From Metopolophium dirhodum (taxonomy: Eukaryota > Arthropoda > Insecta > Hemiptera > Aphididae): a stretch of DNA of 64,000 nt. Position 1 is the stretch's first letter; every line of letters starts with the position of its first letter. The stretch covers positions 14,818,001-14,882,000 of the forward strand of contig NC_083566.1 in NCBI RefSeq assembly GCF_019925205.1, in the 5' to 3' direction. The notes beneath the pieces are model-generated. The model made no database searches, was not told the DNA's origin, and worked only from the letters and a program-made list of their open reading frames with translations. This document shows, in pieces, positions 12,142 to 27,100 of this stretch. Position numbers and translations under genes: made by a program.

Positions 12142-15100
12142 ATGATGTACACAAAGGGGTAAGTCCTACATTTAAATTACTCCACTATTGAATGGTTTAA
12201 ATAATATTTTTTGAATATTGAATGCCTATATAAAAAAAATATATCCTTTAAATCATTGAATTGGGATAAGGATTTTTTTATCAATTAAAAAAGTATGCTT
12301 TATATTGTTAAAAAAACACCTTTGTTCCCTGCAAAAAAAAATGATGGAAAATAAAATTTATAGTTAAATGTTAAATATTTTTGGTTATTAAATATTATAG
12401 GTAATATTACTAGGGTGAAATGTAAAATATCAAGTTACCTTGTCCTTGTATGGTAATAAACAATAAAGAAGCTCTACAATGTACATGTTGTGGCTAATAT
12501 AAAATGAATTATTACGTTCAATGAATTTTCATTGAACATAATATAGGTTTTATAGTATTTGTCAAATTATAAATTTTATGATACAGGTACCTAATTTTTA
12601 CTCTCAATTATTAGACTAACTTCACAAACATATTTACAGCTGTTTATAGAAGTACATATTATCCCATAGAGATGAAGTTAAAAATATTGATACATTTTTG
12701 CATTATTTTCAAAAAAATATCATGAGCTGAAATCGGTTTATTCAAAATTGTACAATTGTTTTAAATAGGTTATCTTAACTCTTAGTTAGTAGTTTTCACT
12801 TTTATCGTGATTTTTTAAATTACATGAATATTTGAAAAACATCTGACTTTGTTGTCACTATAACATGCAACCAATTTTCAATCTATAAAGGTGTGAAAAT
12901 GTTAACTGAAAAACGTGGCATTAAGATGAAGTTGTACTACTCGCGTGTGTTATCTCCATCTTACTAATATGGGTCATAGGTACCAAAATGCACGTTCAGT
13001 AGTTCCCATTCTGTATGGTTTGCATTAATATAAGAGTAAATTTACCTATTTTAAAACTTAAAATTAAGAACCTTATCTGTGTTCTATTGTTGATGTTTAA
13101 CGATATTTTAAATTTTAAGTAAATTATGAGAATTTTTAAATATTAATATTTTACGTAGGTATTCTTATATTGATTTAATATATTATTAAATCAATATATT
13201 TGGTTAAATTATTTTCGGTACACCGTAACCTGTATATAACTAAAATATTTTTGTACCTACATAGACTATACCAGATACCTAGACACATATCGTATTTACG
13301 GTAGTAAACGATTATAGTTCTATAATCTATACAATTCTTCCTATAGACTATAGAGTAAATATGCGTATATATAATATGTGCTACATTATTCTAATTTACT
13401 GAAAATAAAATAGATAAATCTATTGACAATTTTTTTTTTAGTATTGTACTTTTAGGTCCTGAGTGAGATTCCTTTTATTTTTTGAATTTTCACTTTAAAT
13501 ATTGATTGTACACTCGTTACTCGTACTTACGTACTTTTAGCGATATTAATATATAAATGTAGTTTTTACATATTTACAAAAACTTAATGTATAACTATGG
13601 TAAATCTTAGTTTAAGTCTTACGTTTTTTATTTTTTTGTATGGTAACCTATAATATTTTAATTTTACATTTATTTTCTAAATCAGAAGAAATGATAGGAA
13701 TAAAAATTAATTTAACAAGTGTCAAATAAATAGTTTTTTTTGTTTTTAAGAATTTAAAATATGGATGTGAAGAGTGGCAACAGGCAAGAGTACTAAACTT
13801 TTTTAGTTTAAATATTAGTTTCATTAACAAAATTATATAATATAAATATTTTATTATAATTATATAATATAAATATTTTATTATAATTATATAATATAAA
13901 TATTTTATTATAATTATATAATATAAATCATACAATACTCATTTTTTTGTCACGGCGAATAATTAGATAAAAATTAAATCATAAATTCTTCAAACTAGGT
14001 ACCTAGTTATATTATAACATTTTGAATTTCCTGATTGCAATTTCTTTTGAATATTAATACATTTTTTTGTTCATATCATATCGTCATGTAGTAAGGTGAC
14101 ACAGAGACCTAATACAGTAATACTTATTTTAATAGTATTAATTTGTAAATTTGATTGAATTTATAAAAACAAAATAAAATACGAAATTAACATTTTATAT
14201 TTTAATTCAATAGTTTGTTTTTTTAAACTTGAATTCGTCTAAATATCTAATATAATATATTTGGCACAAGACCTAACGTTCTCTAATCTTTCTAAATTTA
14301 ACACGTCGGTCTCTGGATATTTGTCGAAAGTAATAAACCTATCATGATGTCACGCTTTAATGGAACTCGTAAATATTACATGTTTTAAAGCCGGGTTTAT
14401 CGTGTATAATATATTTTTGTTATAACTTAAAATATATTTGAGTAGGTTTGTTAATTATTTTTTTTTTTTTTTAGATATTATTTAAGATGGACACAAATTG
14501 TTTTATTTGCAACGATTATATTTCCGACTAGAATCAACGCTTCAGCAAGTATGTACTCCGTATACATATCTACGCCTACGCCTAATGACTTATACATTAA
14601 AGAAACGATTGTAATGCCAATTATATGTTTATTTATTGTATAGTATAATATATATATTTAGATATTATAAACTAATATATTATAGCCTATCGGTTTCAGT
14701 TACCGCTATTAGGCTATAAAAAAGGATTTTTTACTTTATTTTAAAAATAAGCTATACCTTCTTATTATAATGTACATGAATGTTATTTTCTTTGGTTACA
14801 GATAATAAACCTCAGATACATTCTGGACATTCTACCGATTATTCAGGTAAATAATAAATATACATTTTATCTACCTACTTAATATTAGGAAATAAAAATG
14901 GGTTCTCACTACAAACCGTGTCGTGTCTAGTTGAATATTATATTCAACTTGTATAGCTGTATTATAGGTAGGTAACGTTTTTATACCAACATTTGATTAC
15001 CTACTTGGCTATACTTACTTATGTAGTTATATACGATGTACCTATTATGATATGTATTAGGACACCGACCCAGTTTTAATAGGTAGCTAATAAATTAGTC

Positions 15101-18100
15101 GGTCACCATACCTAATTAAATTATAATTAAAAGCAGATGGTATAAATAATTATTATATTAGTTTTAAAACACATTTTTTTATTATATATATATATACCAA
15201 TTATTATCATGCAGTGTATTGTGTATCACTTATAGTTAACGAAATGTCTGAAATTAATCGATGTAACTACTTAGGTGGCTAGGTCCTTAGCTAGTCCCTA
15301 CCGTAGAGTAGGACGAGGCAATAGATATGAGCCACTGAGGTTGGTCATTTTAAACTTTTATTGTAACTAGATAGGTACTTATATCTATTGACGAAGTGTC
15401 AAAGTTCGAAGTTAACTAAAAATCCAGTAATTGAAAGATTTTTTTTGTTTATTTTAAGTATACATAATCTGTACATGTTACACGAGTGTTAACAGAGTTA
15501 AAAAGTAGGTACATATAACATATTATATTTTATTTCTTTAGTACCTATTATTATTAGAAATAACTATATTTGTCAAGACTACAACAATAGTAATAACAAT
15601 GGTATTTACTAATAAAAAAGATGGCTCTAAGATATTTTATTATTTAATCTTAGATTCTATTTTACCATTTTTACCACTTGATTGGTAAATTTATTGATAT
15701 TTTTTACGTAAATTCTCCATCTGTAAGTACATTAGTATTTAGTATACCTAATTGAACTTGATTAAAATAACCATCATTAAACGTCTTGGAGGCCTCATGC
15801 TCAAATAATCCGGATTATTGTAATAGGAGTTTTATTATAGGTAGTTAATATAAGCATAGGTGCATAGATCTTTTAACAATACCAAATAGGTCTATGATAT
15901 TAAGCTTAAGCTAAATTTAGATCAAGACTTTAGAGATATACTCGAGTGAAACCAAAGCAAGCAAACCTTTTATTCTTATTATAGGAATATTTTGCCCTTT
16001 TCTGATCTTTGAAACCAGTTGAAAGATAAATAAAAAAAAAGGTGGATACGTGGATGTCGCTCTGCTGTACAGTAGGTTACAAGTGGGTCACTGTAATGGA
16101 TGGTGTTAAATTTGAATTCAATGATATAATATCATTGTATAAGAAAAACGATTCAGGGCGAAAACGGTCAGTCAGCCTATGATATTACAAAGTATATTTG
16201 ATGATATTATTGTGAAAAAAAATAATTTCTATAATATAACGGTTATATTATAACCTATTTACGTGGAGCCTTGTTTTCAATTTTCAATCCTTAACTATAA
16301 AAGTTGAACATTTTATAAATTTTTAACTACTAAATAATTATTAAATTTTGTCAAAATTTGAACTTTAAATGCTTATAAAAAAATTGTGCCTATTTTTAAT
16401 ATTTTTCAACTGCTATTAGAACGATATATCAGGAGCCTTATATTAAATTTTCACGCTTTTTTACCTAACAAAAAAAATTTTATTGATATTTATAGAAAAA
16501 AAACTAAAAAAAAAGAAAACTGACAATGTCCGTAAACAGCTCAAAAAGAGTCAAAATATTTTCAACATTTTATGGTGTATAGAAAATGCCAATATAAACA
16601 TTCAGTGAAATTTTCAAGTATCTACAGTCATTCGTTTTTTAATTACAATAAAATAAGAAAATTGTTACATGGGAAATCGAGTAAATATCAAATGTTGTAA
16701 AAATATAAATTTCAGACGCTCATAAAAATTTAATTTAAGTTTCTTGTAGACATTTTTTTTTTGATAAAGGTAGACAAACTTATGAGTAATCTTCTATTAA
16801 ATTTTCAAATCTTAGATTTAAAAAGAAAAATTTTTATGAATTCTCAACTCAAAATAATTTGCTAATTTTCGTGATTTTTCCGTATTTTGTCAAAATTTGA
16901 ACTTTAAATGCTTATAAATAAAAACTGTGACTAAGGATTTTTAATTTTTTTCATCTGTCTATGAAACAATAACTTAGAAGCATTCTATTAAATTTTCAAG
17001 CTTTTTTACTCAACAGATAAAATTTTATTGATATTTATAGAAAAAAAAACTAAAAAAATTGAAGACTGACAATGTCCGTAAACAGCTCAAAAAGAGTCAA
17101 AATATTTTCAAAATTTTATGGTGTATAGAAAATGCTAATATAAACATTCAGTCAAAATTTCATGTCCCTACGGTCATTTGTTTTAGAGTTGCATCAAAAA
17201 CCAAAATCAATTTTATCAAAAACAAATTTTGCGTAAAAATTCCCGTTTTTCCTTAATTTTCCTTTTGTTTTTCACGTCGCTTTTGAAAACTACTGGGAAA
17301 TTTTTACTTTTGACCACCCAAAGTACCTACTAGATTCACTTTCCTATCAGAAAAAATACTGTTGAAGGAAATCCAAGCACTTTTACTGTCCTAAAAGGTG
17401 ATGATTGACACAAAAATAAAATAAAAAAAAAAATAATAAAAAAAAAACACACATCATTGTTAAAATCAATACATTCATCGCTTCGCTCAGAATCTAAAAG
17501 ATTATACAATGATGGTTTTTCTCAATGCAATACCTACTACCGTGTTGACAAATTTACCCAGCAGTTGTTACTTGTAATACGGTGAGCGTAATGTAATATT
17601 TCCTAAAAAAAAAGCAGAACCCGAAATACGTCATATCCGTTATTGTGAACGCCATTGACCTTAAAGACCCATTCAAATGGTATAAACATGTTCACAATTC
17701 ACACATCTGTTAAAATCGTACTCGTATTTTACATATTATTATATTATTAATAATTATTATTTATTATGGGTGTACACACGTCACGCCGTAAAAACGGTAA
17801 TGTTTTGTACAGATTATGATGAGGACACCAGTAAGCCCGTTAAAGACCAAGCATCGGCGCAGGTGCCGTGCGGGGACTTCCGGCCTGGTGAAGACGATCT
17901 ACAAATAATCGATTTCATTAGAAAATTTGGATTGGATTCGGCTGAAGAAATATACAAAAAAAGTGTAACTAAAGTGACAGGATCTAACCGTTTTCAGACC
18001 GCTTATAGGGTGGAAAAAACAGCACGTTTAATAATGCCCACAAGGTATGTAACACAGTTATCAACTATTGTAGAGTGTCTGAGTCTGTTTCTAGACAGTA

Positions 18101-21100
18101 TACTAATTATAAATAAGTACTAAACAAGTACTAACACCCACAACAATAGTACTTATATGAGTTAATGTAATGTCTATTATAAACTGACATATTTTATAGT
18201 AATTAATATGTATAATATATATTATAGAAAATATTATAGTCTACACTATTCACTAGTATAATAGAAATAGTAACTAGTAAGTATAGACAACAATGGTAGT
18301 TGGTAGGTACCTACTTATAAATAATAATACTTTTATTATTTTAATTATCTATACCTAATCTGCATTAACGCAACTATAAGGAAGTGCTTGATAGCCTAGT
18401 GCGCTGGTTTAATATTACTAATATTAGCCATAGGCGTGCGCACGGGGGCAGCAGAGGCAGTATATGCTGCCGCTGAACTATTTTTGGGGCTACCGCGGCC
18501 TGAAAATAGTGAATAATGAGCCTCGGTAAAATTATATTTTCACAAATGATGATCAATGTAGATAAAACAATTATATAAATTTATATTTTTTGAGTAAAAG
18601 TATAAACTATAGAGAAATATTTTATAATTATAGAATTTACCAGTATAAAACGAATCGAACCTAACCTGTCTACTATAAAAAAAAATTGACATGATTTAAA
18701 ATTGTAAATATTATTAACATTTATGGTAATAAAACCAAAACAATTTTAATTTTGATATACCCTATAGTAAAAAAAGTAAAACTACGAGTGGTTTAACGGC
18801 AAATTTGGAGAATGAGCCGAATTAATCGCTTGCTGCCTCTGAGACTGGAATATGCGCACGCCTTTGATATTAGCATATATCCATCAATATTACCATGTCC
18901 ACTGGATATTACTAAAAAATTAATAAACATTTTTTTACCTATTGGCTATTATTATCACTATTTTATTGACTATAATAATTTCAAAATAATAATTACAATT
19001 TTAAAATCCACAATAAATGTACTTATATAGTTATACCTATACTTATACTTTATAACAATATAAATAGTACAAAAATAATGATTAGTGAAATATAAATTAA
19101 TGAATACTTACGAGTTACAGATAATAACATGGCTACCATTTAAAAATAATACTAAAAAATGTACGGTACTTTTTTATAAACAACTATTATTTTGAAATAA
19201 AAAAAATTTATTATATAAAGTTGTCAGCCACAATTTTTTTTAAAAAAATGTAGAATTTTGTGTAGAATTGTATAATATTTTTGATATGAGATTTCAACAT
19301 AAATTATTATATTTTGTATAATATTAATATAGTAGGTATATTATGCTATACATATTTTGCATTTTTTTTACTATACAGTATACACTATAATATTATATGG
19401 TTAACTTAGTTGAAATAATAATATATTTATTAAAATACTTAAAACCAAAAGAAACCACATTTTAAACATTTTATATTTTATCTAAAAATGGTCCAATTTT
19501 TAAAATACATATTCATTTTACTATTATAATTATTAATAGAAATATAAAAATAAAAAATAAAAATATAAAATATAATATTATATTATTATTAAAATATAAA
19601 ATATTGAGGTACACCGTACACATAATGTTAATACTGTATTATGTGTTTATAGAAATATATTTCCCTTGGGCATACCTCAACAGTTTTCTTTTATTGCTAC
19701 CTTCAGCTCAAAAATGGTAACCAGAACACAGTGGCACATACTTAAGATTGTTGATCATCAAAACAGAACTAATTTACAAATTACACTGAATCAAGTTTTA
19801 GGAGCTGTAGAGTTCTCTATTGTTAATTACAATGGGTACTTGCAAACTGTTAAATTTGAAGCAAACTACGTAAGTTATTTTAATATTTTAATATATTAAT
19901 TTAACAATTAAATCACATATTAGAAACAACTCATCAGTCATTGTGTACAAACTTTTTGGCTTATACTAGTATACAATAGCGGATCCAGAAGTCACTCAGA
20001 GGGGGGAGAATTTTCAAAAATTAAATTAAGTACTTTTTTAAAGCCTAATAAAATAATAAAAATAACATAAAAAACAGCCCTAATATTTTGTACATAAGTA
20101 TTAGATTTGGTAATAATTAATATAATCATATTAAAATATATATTATGCATTTATTAATGATAAAATATATTTTCTGGAAGTTATACAATATTAATTTTAT
20201 TCTATTATAGTATTATTATTACTCTATTTGGATGCAGGTACCTACTACCTATTATATAATGAAAAGTTCAGCGGAGAGGTACATTTCTTTACAATTAAAC
20301 AATTTTTATCTTATATTTATAATTATTATTTTAGTTAAGAAAAATATTTATCAATTAAAAACTGAACCATGGTTTCGTTTTAACTTTTGTTGAAATACAT
20401 TAAATAGGAAGATAATAAGTAAACAAACTAATTTATTAATTTACCACAAGATAATCAAATAAAATATTTTCAAACTGTTTAGATTTTTGATAGAAATTGG
20501 CACAAATTACATTTCGGAGTATTTTACGATAGAGTAGTACTTTACATAGACTGTAAACAAGTCGGTGTTAAAATGTTGGAACCTAGAGGTACAGTGGATA
20601 TGTTTGGTAATACAGCTTTAGTGACAAATAACGAATACCAAGCAGTACCAGTAAGTCGCATTAAAAACTATAATATTAATTTTAAATTATAAATTAACTT
20701 AATTTAGGTGGATGTACAATGGATAACACTTAGTTGTGATCCAACGAAACCTCAACGGGAAGGATGTGCAGAACTGTATCTAGTAATAATTGAAAATAAT
20801 TTTTACTTATGTATATTTAAAAATTTTAAATAATTTAAAAGTTAAAACTGTCATAAAGATGAGAGAAGAAACTGTACAAATTCAGCAGCTAGATGTAGCT
20901 ACTACCGGTAGTAATTGTTCTTACCGAGAAAATCAATGCGCAAACAAACTTCCACCAGTTGTGTATCAGAGTCAACCGGGACCACCGGGACCCCAAGGTC
21001 AAGAAGGGCCACGAGGACTAACAGGACCACAAGGCCCACCAGGTCAACCAGGAATTCCAGGAACGGAAGTAATAAAAATTGTATTTAATTATATTTTGTA

Positions 21101-24100
21101 CAGTCAAATTATAATAGGTACTTATAGGTTATTAATTTTTTAATATTCAATTAAAGGAATAAATGTAATAATTTGTTTTTTATTAATCTTCGTTCCATAA
21201 ATAGCATTATGTACAATTTATTTAAAGGGCCCTCGAGGATATCAGGGTTTACCAGGTACACCAGGTATACCAGCATTGCCCGCTTTACAAGGAGAAAAAG
21301 GAGAACAAGTAAATATTGACTGATACAAATTATGTAACTAGTATAATATTAATTTACAATGAATCAAATTAATTACAGGGAGAACCTGGAATTCAAGGTA
21401 ATAGAGGGGAACCTGGACTCCCTGGAACTATAACTTATATTCCAGCTAAACCAGAAACACAATATATAAGACCGGTAAGTATTTATTTGCTTATGTCGAA
21501 GGACAAAGACTCTAAGTTGATAAATTATAAATATGAATTTCTTAAGAATGTAGATGATATATTATTCAATGAACTTAAGTGCGAACATTTTACTAGTCCC
21601 CGAGGTTTCGTAAATTCACGTTTGAACCACGTGTGATCTGTATCGCTCCACAAGTATATTTCTATAAGGGGATCGCAGCACATGTATTTTTTATACGTTT
21701 TAGACTAATAAGCGGTGGTAAATTACACATATCTACTTCGGAATGTCCGATATAAATTTTTACACACGTATGAACTCTTTGACAAAATATCTAGGCTTTT
21801 TAGGAAGTTGATTTTCAATTTTCAATTTTAAAAGACCTTAAAATTAAGATTTTTTTTTCAAAAACACCATGAAATAATTGCTTTACATTTGAATTTATTT
21901 TGGGCACATCTGATTTTAAATCAAAAAAGTGATTCCTAAAGAGCATAGTCCATAGAAGCTTATAAATACAACCATTTTTTCAATATTACAATCAATTTTC
22001 AAGAAGTATATTTAATTTACTACCGTTTTTAGTAGTTTTTATAGTAATGCAAACAAGAATATTTTCATTTTTCGTGAATTATTGACATGTGTGCGCGTGT
22101 GCGAGAGTTTCATCCGGCGGTGGTTGCCCTTACAGCGATTCTCGAAAACACACACTAATGCTAATTTACTACTCTCACATTGACATTAGCCCAAATGTTA
22201 AGAGGACGCCACACCCGCATTATGTGTTGTCTCCGTCTTACAAACGCGTAACATACCAAATGTACGCTCAGAAATTCAAGTTTTATGCCGTTAGCTTAAA
22301 AATTAGAGTGAATCGACCTATTATGAAACTTGGTGGTAAGAATTATCTGTGTTTTGTTACGATAATTTAGTTTTTAAGGGAGTTATGAGCATTTTTAATT
22401 TACATTTATTATACACGCTATAACTCACTTAAAAACTGAATTATCGTAAAAAAACTTCCAACAAAACACAGATAATATTCTTATCATCAAGTTTCATAAT
22501 AGATCGATTCACTCTAATTTTTAAGCTAACGGCATAAAACTTGAATTTCTGAGCATACATTTTGTATGTTACGCATTTGTAAGACGGAGACAACACGGCG
22601 GGTGTGGCGTCCTCTTAATCTCATGTGAATTGTCTAAATATTACTCCTTAAAACATGATACGCTGGACTGCTGGGGCCCCCTTAATCTCTACCGTGGTCT
22701 TATATGTTGTAGGTACAGGTATTTTTTTATCTTATTTTGATTTGTGTTATTTATATTACTTAAATGTACTCGATGTATATGATGACTGCAGTGTCGCGTA
22801 AGTTTCCACACCACCTATGCTTGTTAAATGACATAATATCACATCGACCAGCGTCTACCAGCAGTAGCGTGTCTACGACCCCCATAGATCCCCCGTAGAT
22901 ACGCCACTGTCGACCATGTTGTTTAAAAGCATAAGGTATTACACGAGGCGCGTTTTTTTATTGTGGTGTACTGGTGTCCCCAGTCCTTTGTAGGCCTAAT
23001 CCACATCGTAAACGAGAACACGCGAACGCCGCGCTGCGCCTATTGACTACAATAGGTTACTACAATATTATAATACCTAATATTGTAATTCACATGTAGA
23101 TCGGTATTCGGTACAGCGAAGACAGCACTTCTCGAGTATAAAATAATAAAATACGTTAATATACATCAATAAAACATATTTTAATATAAATAAGAATATA
23201 TAAACCGTTAAATAGGTTTTAATTAAGTCGCAGCACGGCATTAGCACATTTTCAGCTTACTAGTACTGAATTTTAGTAAATGTTTCAGCCTCTGGAAATG
23301 CGAGGCTGCTGGTGCTGAGGGATTTGTATTTGAAATTTGTCACATACTCACATCGACACATAGTATTATAATTTATAAATCCTGCAAGAGGACTAAAGAT
23401 TGCTTAAAATATTGCGGGTTCCTATACGTGTTTCGTATTAGAAACCGGGTAAAAAATGATAGTGGGTTCCGGGTTTTGCGTTCAAAACCGGGTGCATATT
23501 GTTTGCGGGGTTTCGCGTCCAAAACCGGGTACAATTATTGGCGAGTTACGGGCGTAAGGTACAAATAAAGGTGAAATTCTACGTAAGTTATGAGTTTTTC
23601 GTTAAAAACTGGGTGAAATTGTTTGGGGGTTTCGCGTCCGAAACCGAGTACAATATTGTTTTTATTAGGAGTGGATCAATTTACTAGCGGGTTATGTGTT
23701 TTGCGTTCAAAACCGGGAAAAATATTTTGCGGAATACCCGTTTTTACTCCTGGTTTTTATAATATCCAAGTGACGGGGCTGGGAATAATTAATTATTCTA
23801 ACTTATATGCTATTCTACTTACTACTTAAAATTAAAATAATTCATGTATAGGTAGTTGGGTAATTAACAATTAACAGCATTTTAAATTATTTAAAGAATG
23901 ATTATACTTGTTTAAAATTCAACACTGTGCTATAATATTATAATTTATAACTATAACTATATTATTATTATTATTATTATTATGTTTATCATATTTTTAT
24001 TATCTACCTAAATAATAATATTAAATTACATTTTGTTGATTATTATTTAGAGATGACCAAAGTCCTATTTCTAAGTCTCCAGCCACTCTCTATTGCCATT

Positions 24101-27100
24101 GTCTTAATTTAATTCTTAAATTTCGCGAAACTCATTCATAAACATTTTTTTACGGTCCTGGAATAAAATGTTTATTTTGTGTGTGTGACGCTGGCCGTGC
24201 GATAGTGTGTGATGTGTTAGGTGTGTGGATGAAATGGTGTGGGGATGACCATATCAAATAAATACATTTTACAAAATACATAAAATCATCTTACTTGGTT
24301 TGCATCTATAGTTTATAGCTTAGCTGCGCCGACCAAGACTTATATCAAAATAATTACTTACCATCACTTGGACTCAATGACTTTTCTTTCTATAAAGCTT
24401 GACGGTGTTGAAGCATTGTAATTTGTAGGTGCATAAAACTATTTCAGATCTGTGCTCTGCAGAGAGATTTAATACTTCGTTAATAATTAAATTAATTTTT
24501 GATGTGTGTGACTACGAACCTAAAAAGTGTAATGGATGTATGTTGAAAATAAAAAGAACATATACTTCATGAACTAAAAAAAACTAAAGAAAGTTAAAAA
24601 GCATAGGAAAAAGTTTAGCAAATAAAAACTACAACAGTAATCGGAAATATATAAATATTGTTCACAAAGTAAAAACTGATGTATATTATACAAATGTATT
24701 TTGAACATAATTAAAACTGTACCTATAATAACATAAATAAGAAAATTAATAAATAATAACTATAGGCAGCATAATATTTAGCCAGCATATCTATTATTTA
24801 TTGATATAATATTGAATATGAATAACTTGTGTGTGTACGTTTGTTTATATTGTGTTTGTGGCCAACATACGATACTAAAAATTAATACCAATTAGCTATA
24901 GCTTTCTATTAAGACCATCCTAAGGGACCAGCGGGCCCCGCAGGGCTAATAAATATTCCCGGCACCTTTAAATTTTAGATTAATTTAGTTTGGACTCAGA
25001 ATTCAGAATCCTTCTCTATTTACGTCCTTAGTACACGTAGAATTAAAAAAAAACCAAACCACTTAACAAGAAATTAAGATTAACTACCTAAGTCTTCCTG
25101 TTTAAAGCTACTTCTAGTTAAAATCAGCCAGGATTAAAAAGTAACAAGGTATACTCAACTGAATAAAAATAACTGTAATGGCATTATCGATTTGGGTATA
25201 GTTGGAAGGAGAGGTGGACCACATCGTCCAGAAGTCTGAACTAGCAGTAATTTAATTAAATACAATTTACTGGCTGAAAAATCATGTTAAAATAAGTGAA
25301 CATTTTGTTTTCTTAAAGTGTTATTGTTTCACTCGTATTAAATCGTATACATTTGAAATTATTGTTAATATATATACAGTTTTGACTGTTTTAAGGGTCG
25401 GGGGGTCTGGGAATTCTTTACAATTTGTGCACCCCTAAAAATATTGGTCTAGTTGCGCAATTAGATACAATTAGATAGTTTAAACTTTAAAGTACCTAAT
25501 ATAGGCTGTAAGCTGATAGACCTTCTACGCTCAGAATTGTTTTTCGTATGCAATGATGACACCTATTGCAGTACAACAGAGTGGTTACGGCTACCTATAC
25601 CTACTTTCCGATTTTTTAAAATATTTTGTCCATATATTTTCCATAGGGAACACTTAGCACTCCAGGTGAAAAAGGAGACAGAGGAGAACCCGGATTGCCA
25701 GGTTATTCAGTATGTTATTTATTAATTATTTCTTATGATTTTAGTAGTGTTGTAAAGAATAAAAAAGCTAAACAATTATTTAAAATATATTCGAATAATA
25801 TCATAACATTTTACTGAAATACTTAGAAATAAACATGTTTATTACATAATGAAATAAATATAAATTAAGTAGGTAAATTAAAAAAAAAAACATAACTTGA
25901 ATTCTTTGCTATTGAGTATTTTTATTTAAATGTTTCTACTCTGATAAGTAGTAACTTTACAACACTGCGTATGAACGTATGTCGTATAGTATTATAATTG
26001 CACAATTACATTTTTTTATTAGGGAAATGGTTTTACTGAAAATGAGATAAAAGAAATGTGTAAATCAATTTTGAAAGGTAAATGTATTATTTTTTAAACT
26101 TAATTATGTTAAGTAGAGTGCAGACTCAGTATTATATAGTATAGTGACTATACTTTAGTGCTATACTAATATTAAGTCTCAAAATATTTGTATTTAAATG
26201 TGTCTTAAAAATAGTTAAATAAACATCAAAAATCGAAATGTAGTGAAAGAAATTTATTTAAACAAAAATAAATGAGTTTCCTTGGTTTCCAATATTAATA
26301 TTTTAGTTGATTTAAAAATTGACTTGTTAAAATTTTATAAAAATAGATTTCCAGCATATATACCTAAAATTTACTTGATCCTTTTTATATCTTAAATAAT
26401 ATTCCTTCCGGAATTTGCACTCTACCATGCCTTACTCCAACCATATTTTGAATGTACAGATTCTAATAATATTTTGATGATCATTCCTAGAACAATTAGC
26501 AGAACTAACAAACACCTTCATTGGTCCACCTGGGCCTTCAGGTCGGTCAATTATAGGTAAACCAGGTCCACCAGGTACCCAAGGTCCACCAGGTAATTTT
26601 ATAGCATGAAAAGTTTGTAAAAAGTGAACAAATTAAATTAATATATGTTATTTTTAGGGGAGCCTGGGTCACCAGGCTTAGGAATGCCGGGCGAAAGAGG
26701 TTTTCCAGGATCTCCTGGTATGCAAGGGTCAACCGGTAAGTTTTTAATTGTTAAATTATTATGACTAAGGAGAATAATAACGCTCAGTGTAGAAAATAAA
26801 AGTTATAATTTGGATAAATTTGTTATTACTTAGGTATATTATTATTATTTTTTAAACCTATTTTCATAAAAGAAAATGTCTATCTAGATAAAGAGGTTAT
26901 ATACATATAGAAGTACCTTTCACAGTCTTGGTAGAGGTTTATTTATTATTAAACATAATATTTCTCACGTACTTAATAATATATTATACTAAGAATTTCA
27001 TGTAAAGCCGGAATCACAACTACGTCGTCTGTCATATGGTATACCTTTTATCGTATTCTGATTGGCTGTTGGCTGTTGTATTCATAAAATTACTCATTAA

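Noticed and set aside
13648..13935. 95-codon minus-strand frame
   Set aside because: Its repeated residues come from the 27-bp minisatellite.
20783..20858. Reading through the 76-bp collagen intron between exons 7 and 8
   Set aside because: The intervening sequence has in-frame stops; a GTAATA donor and an AAG acceptor in phase 0 give a continuous product.
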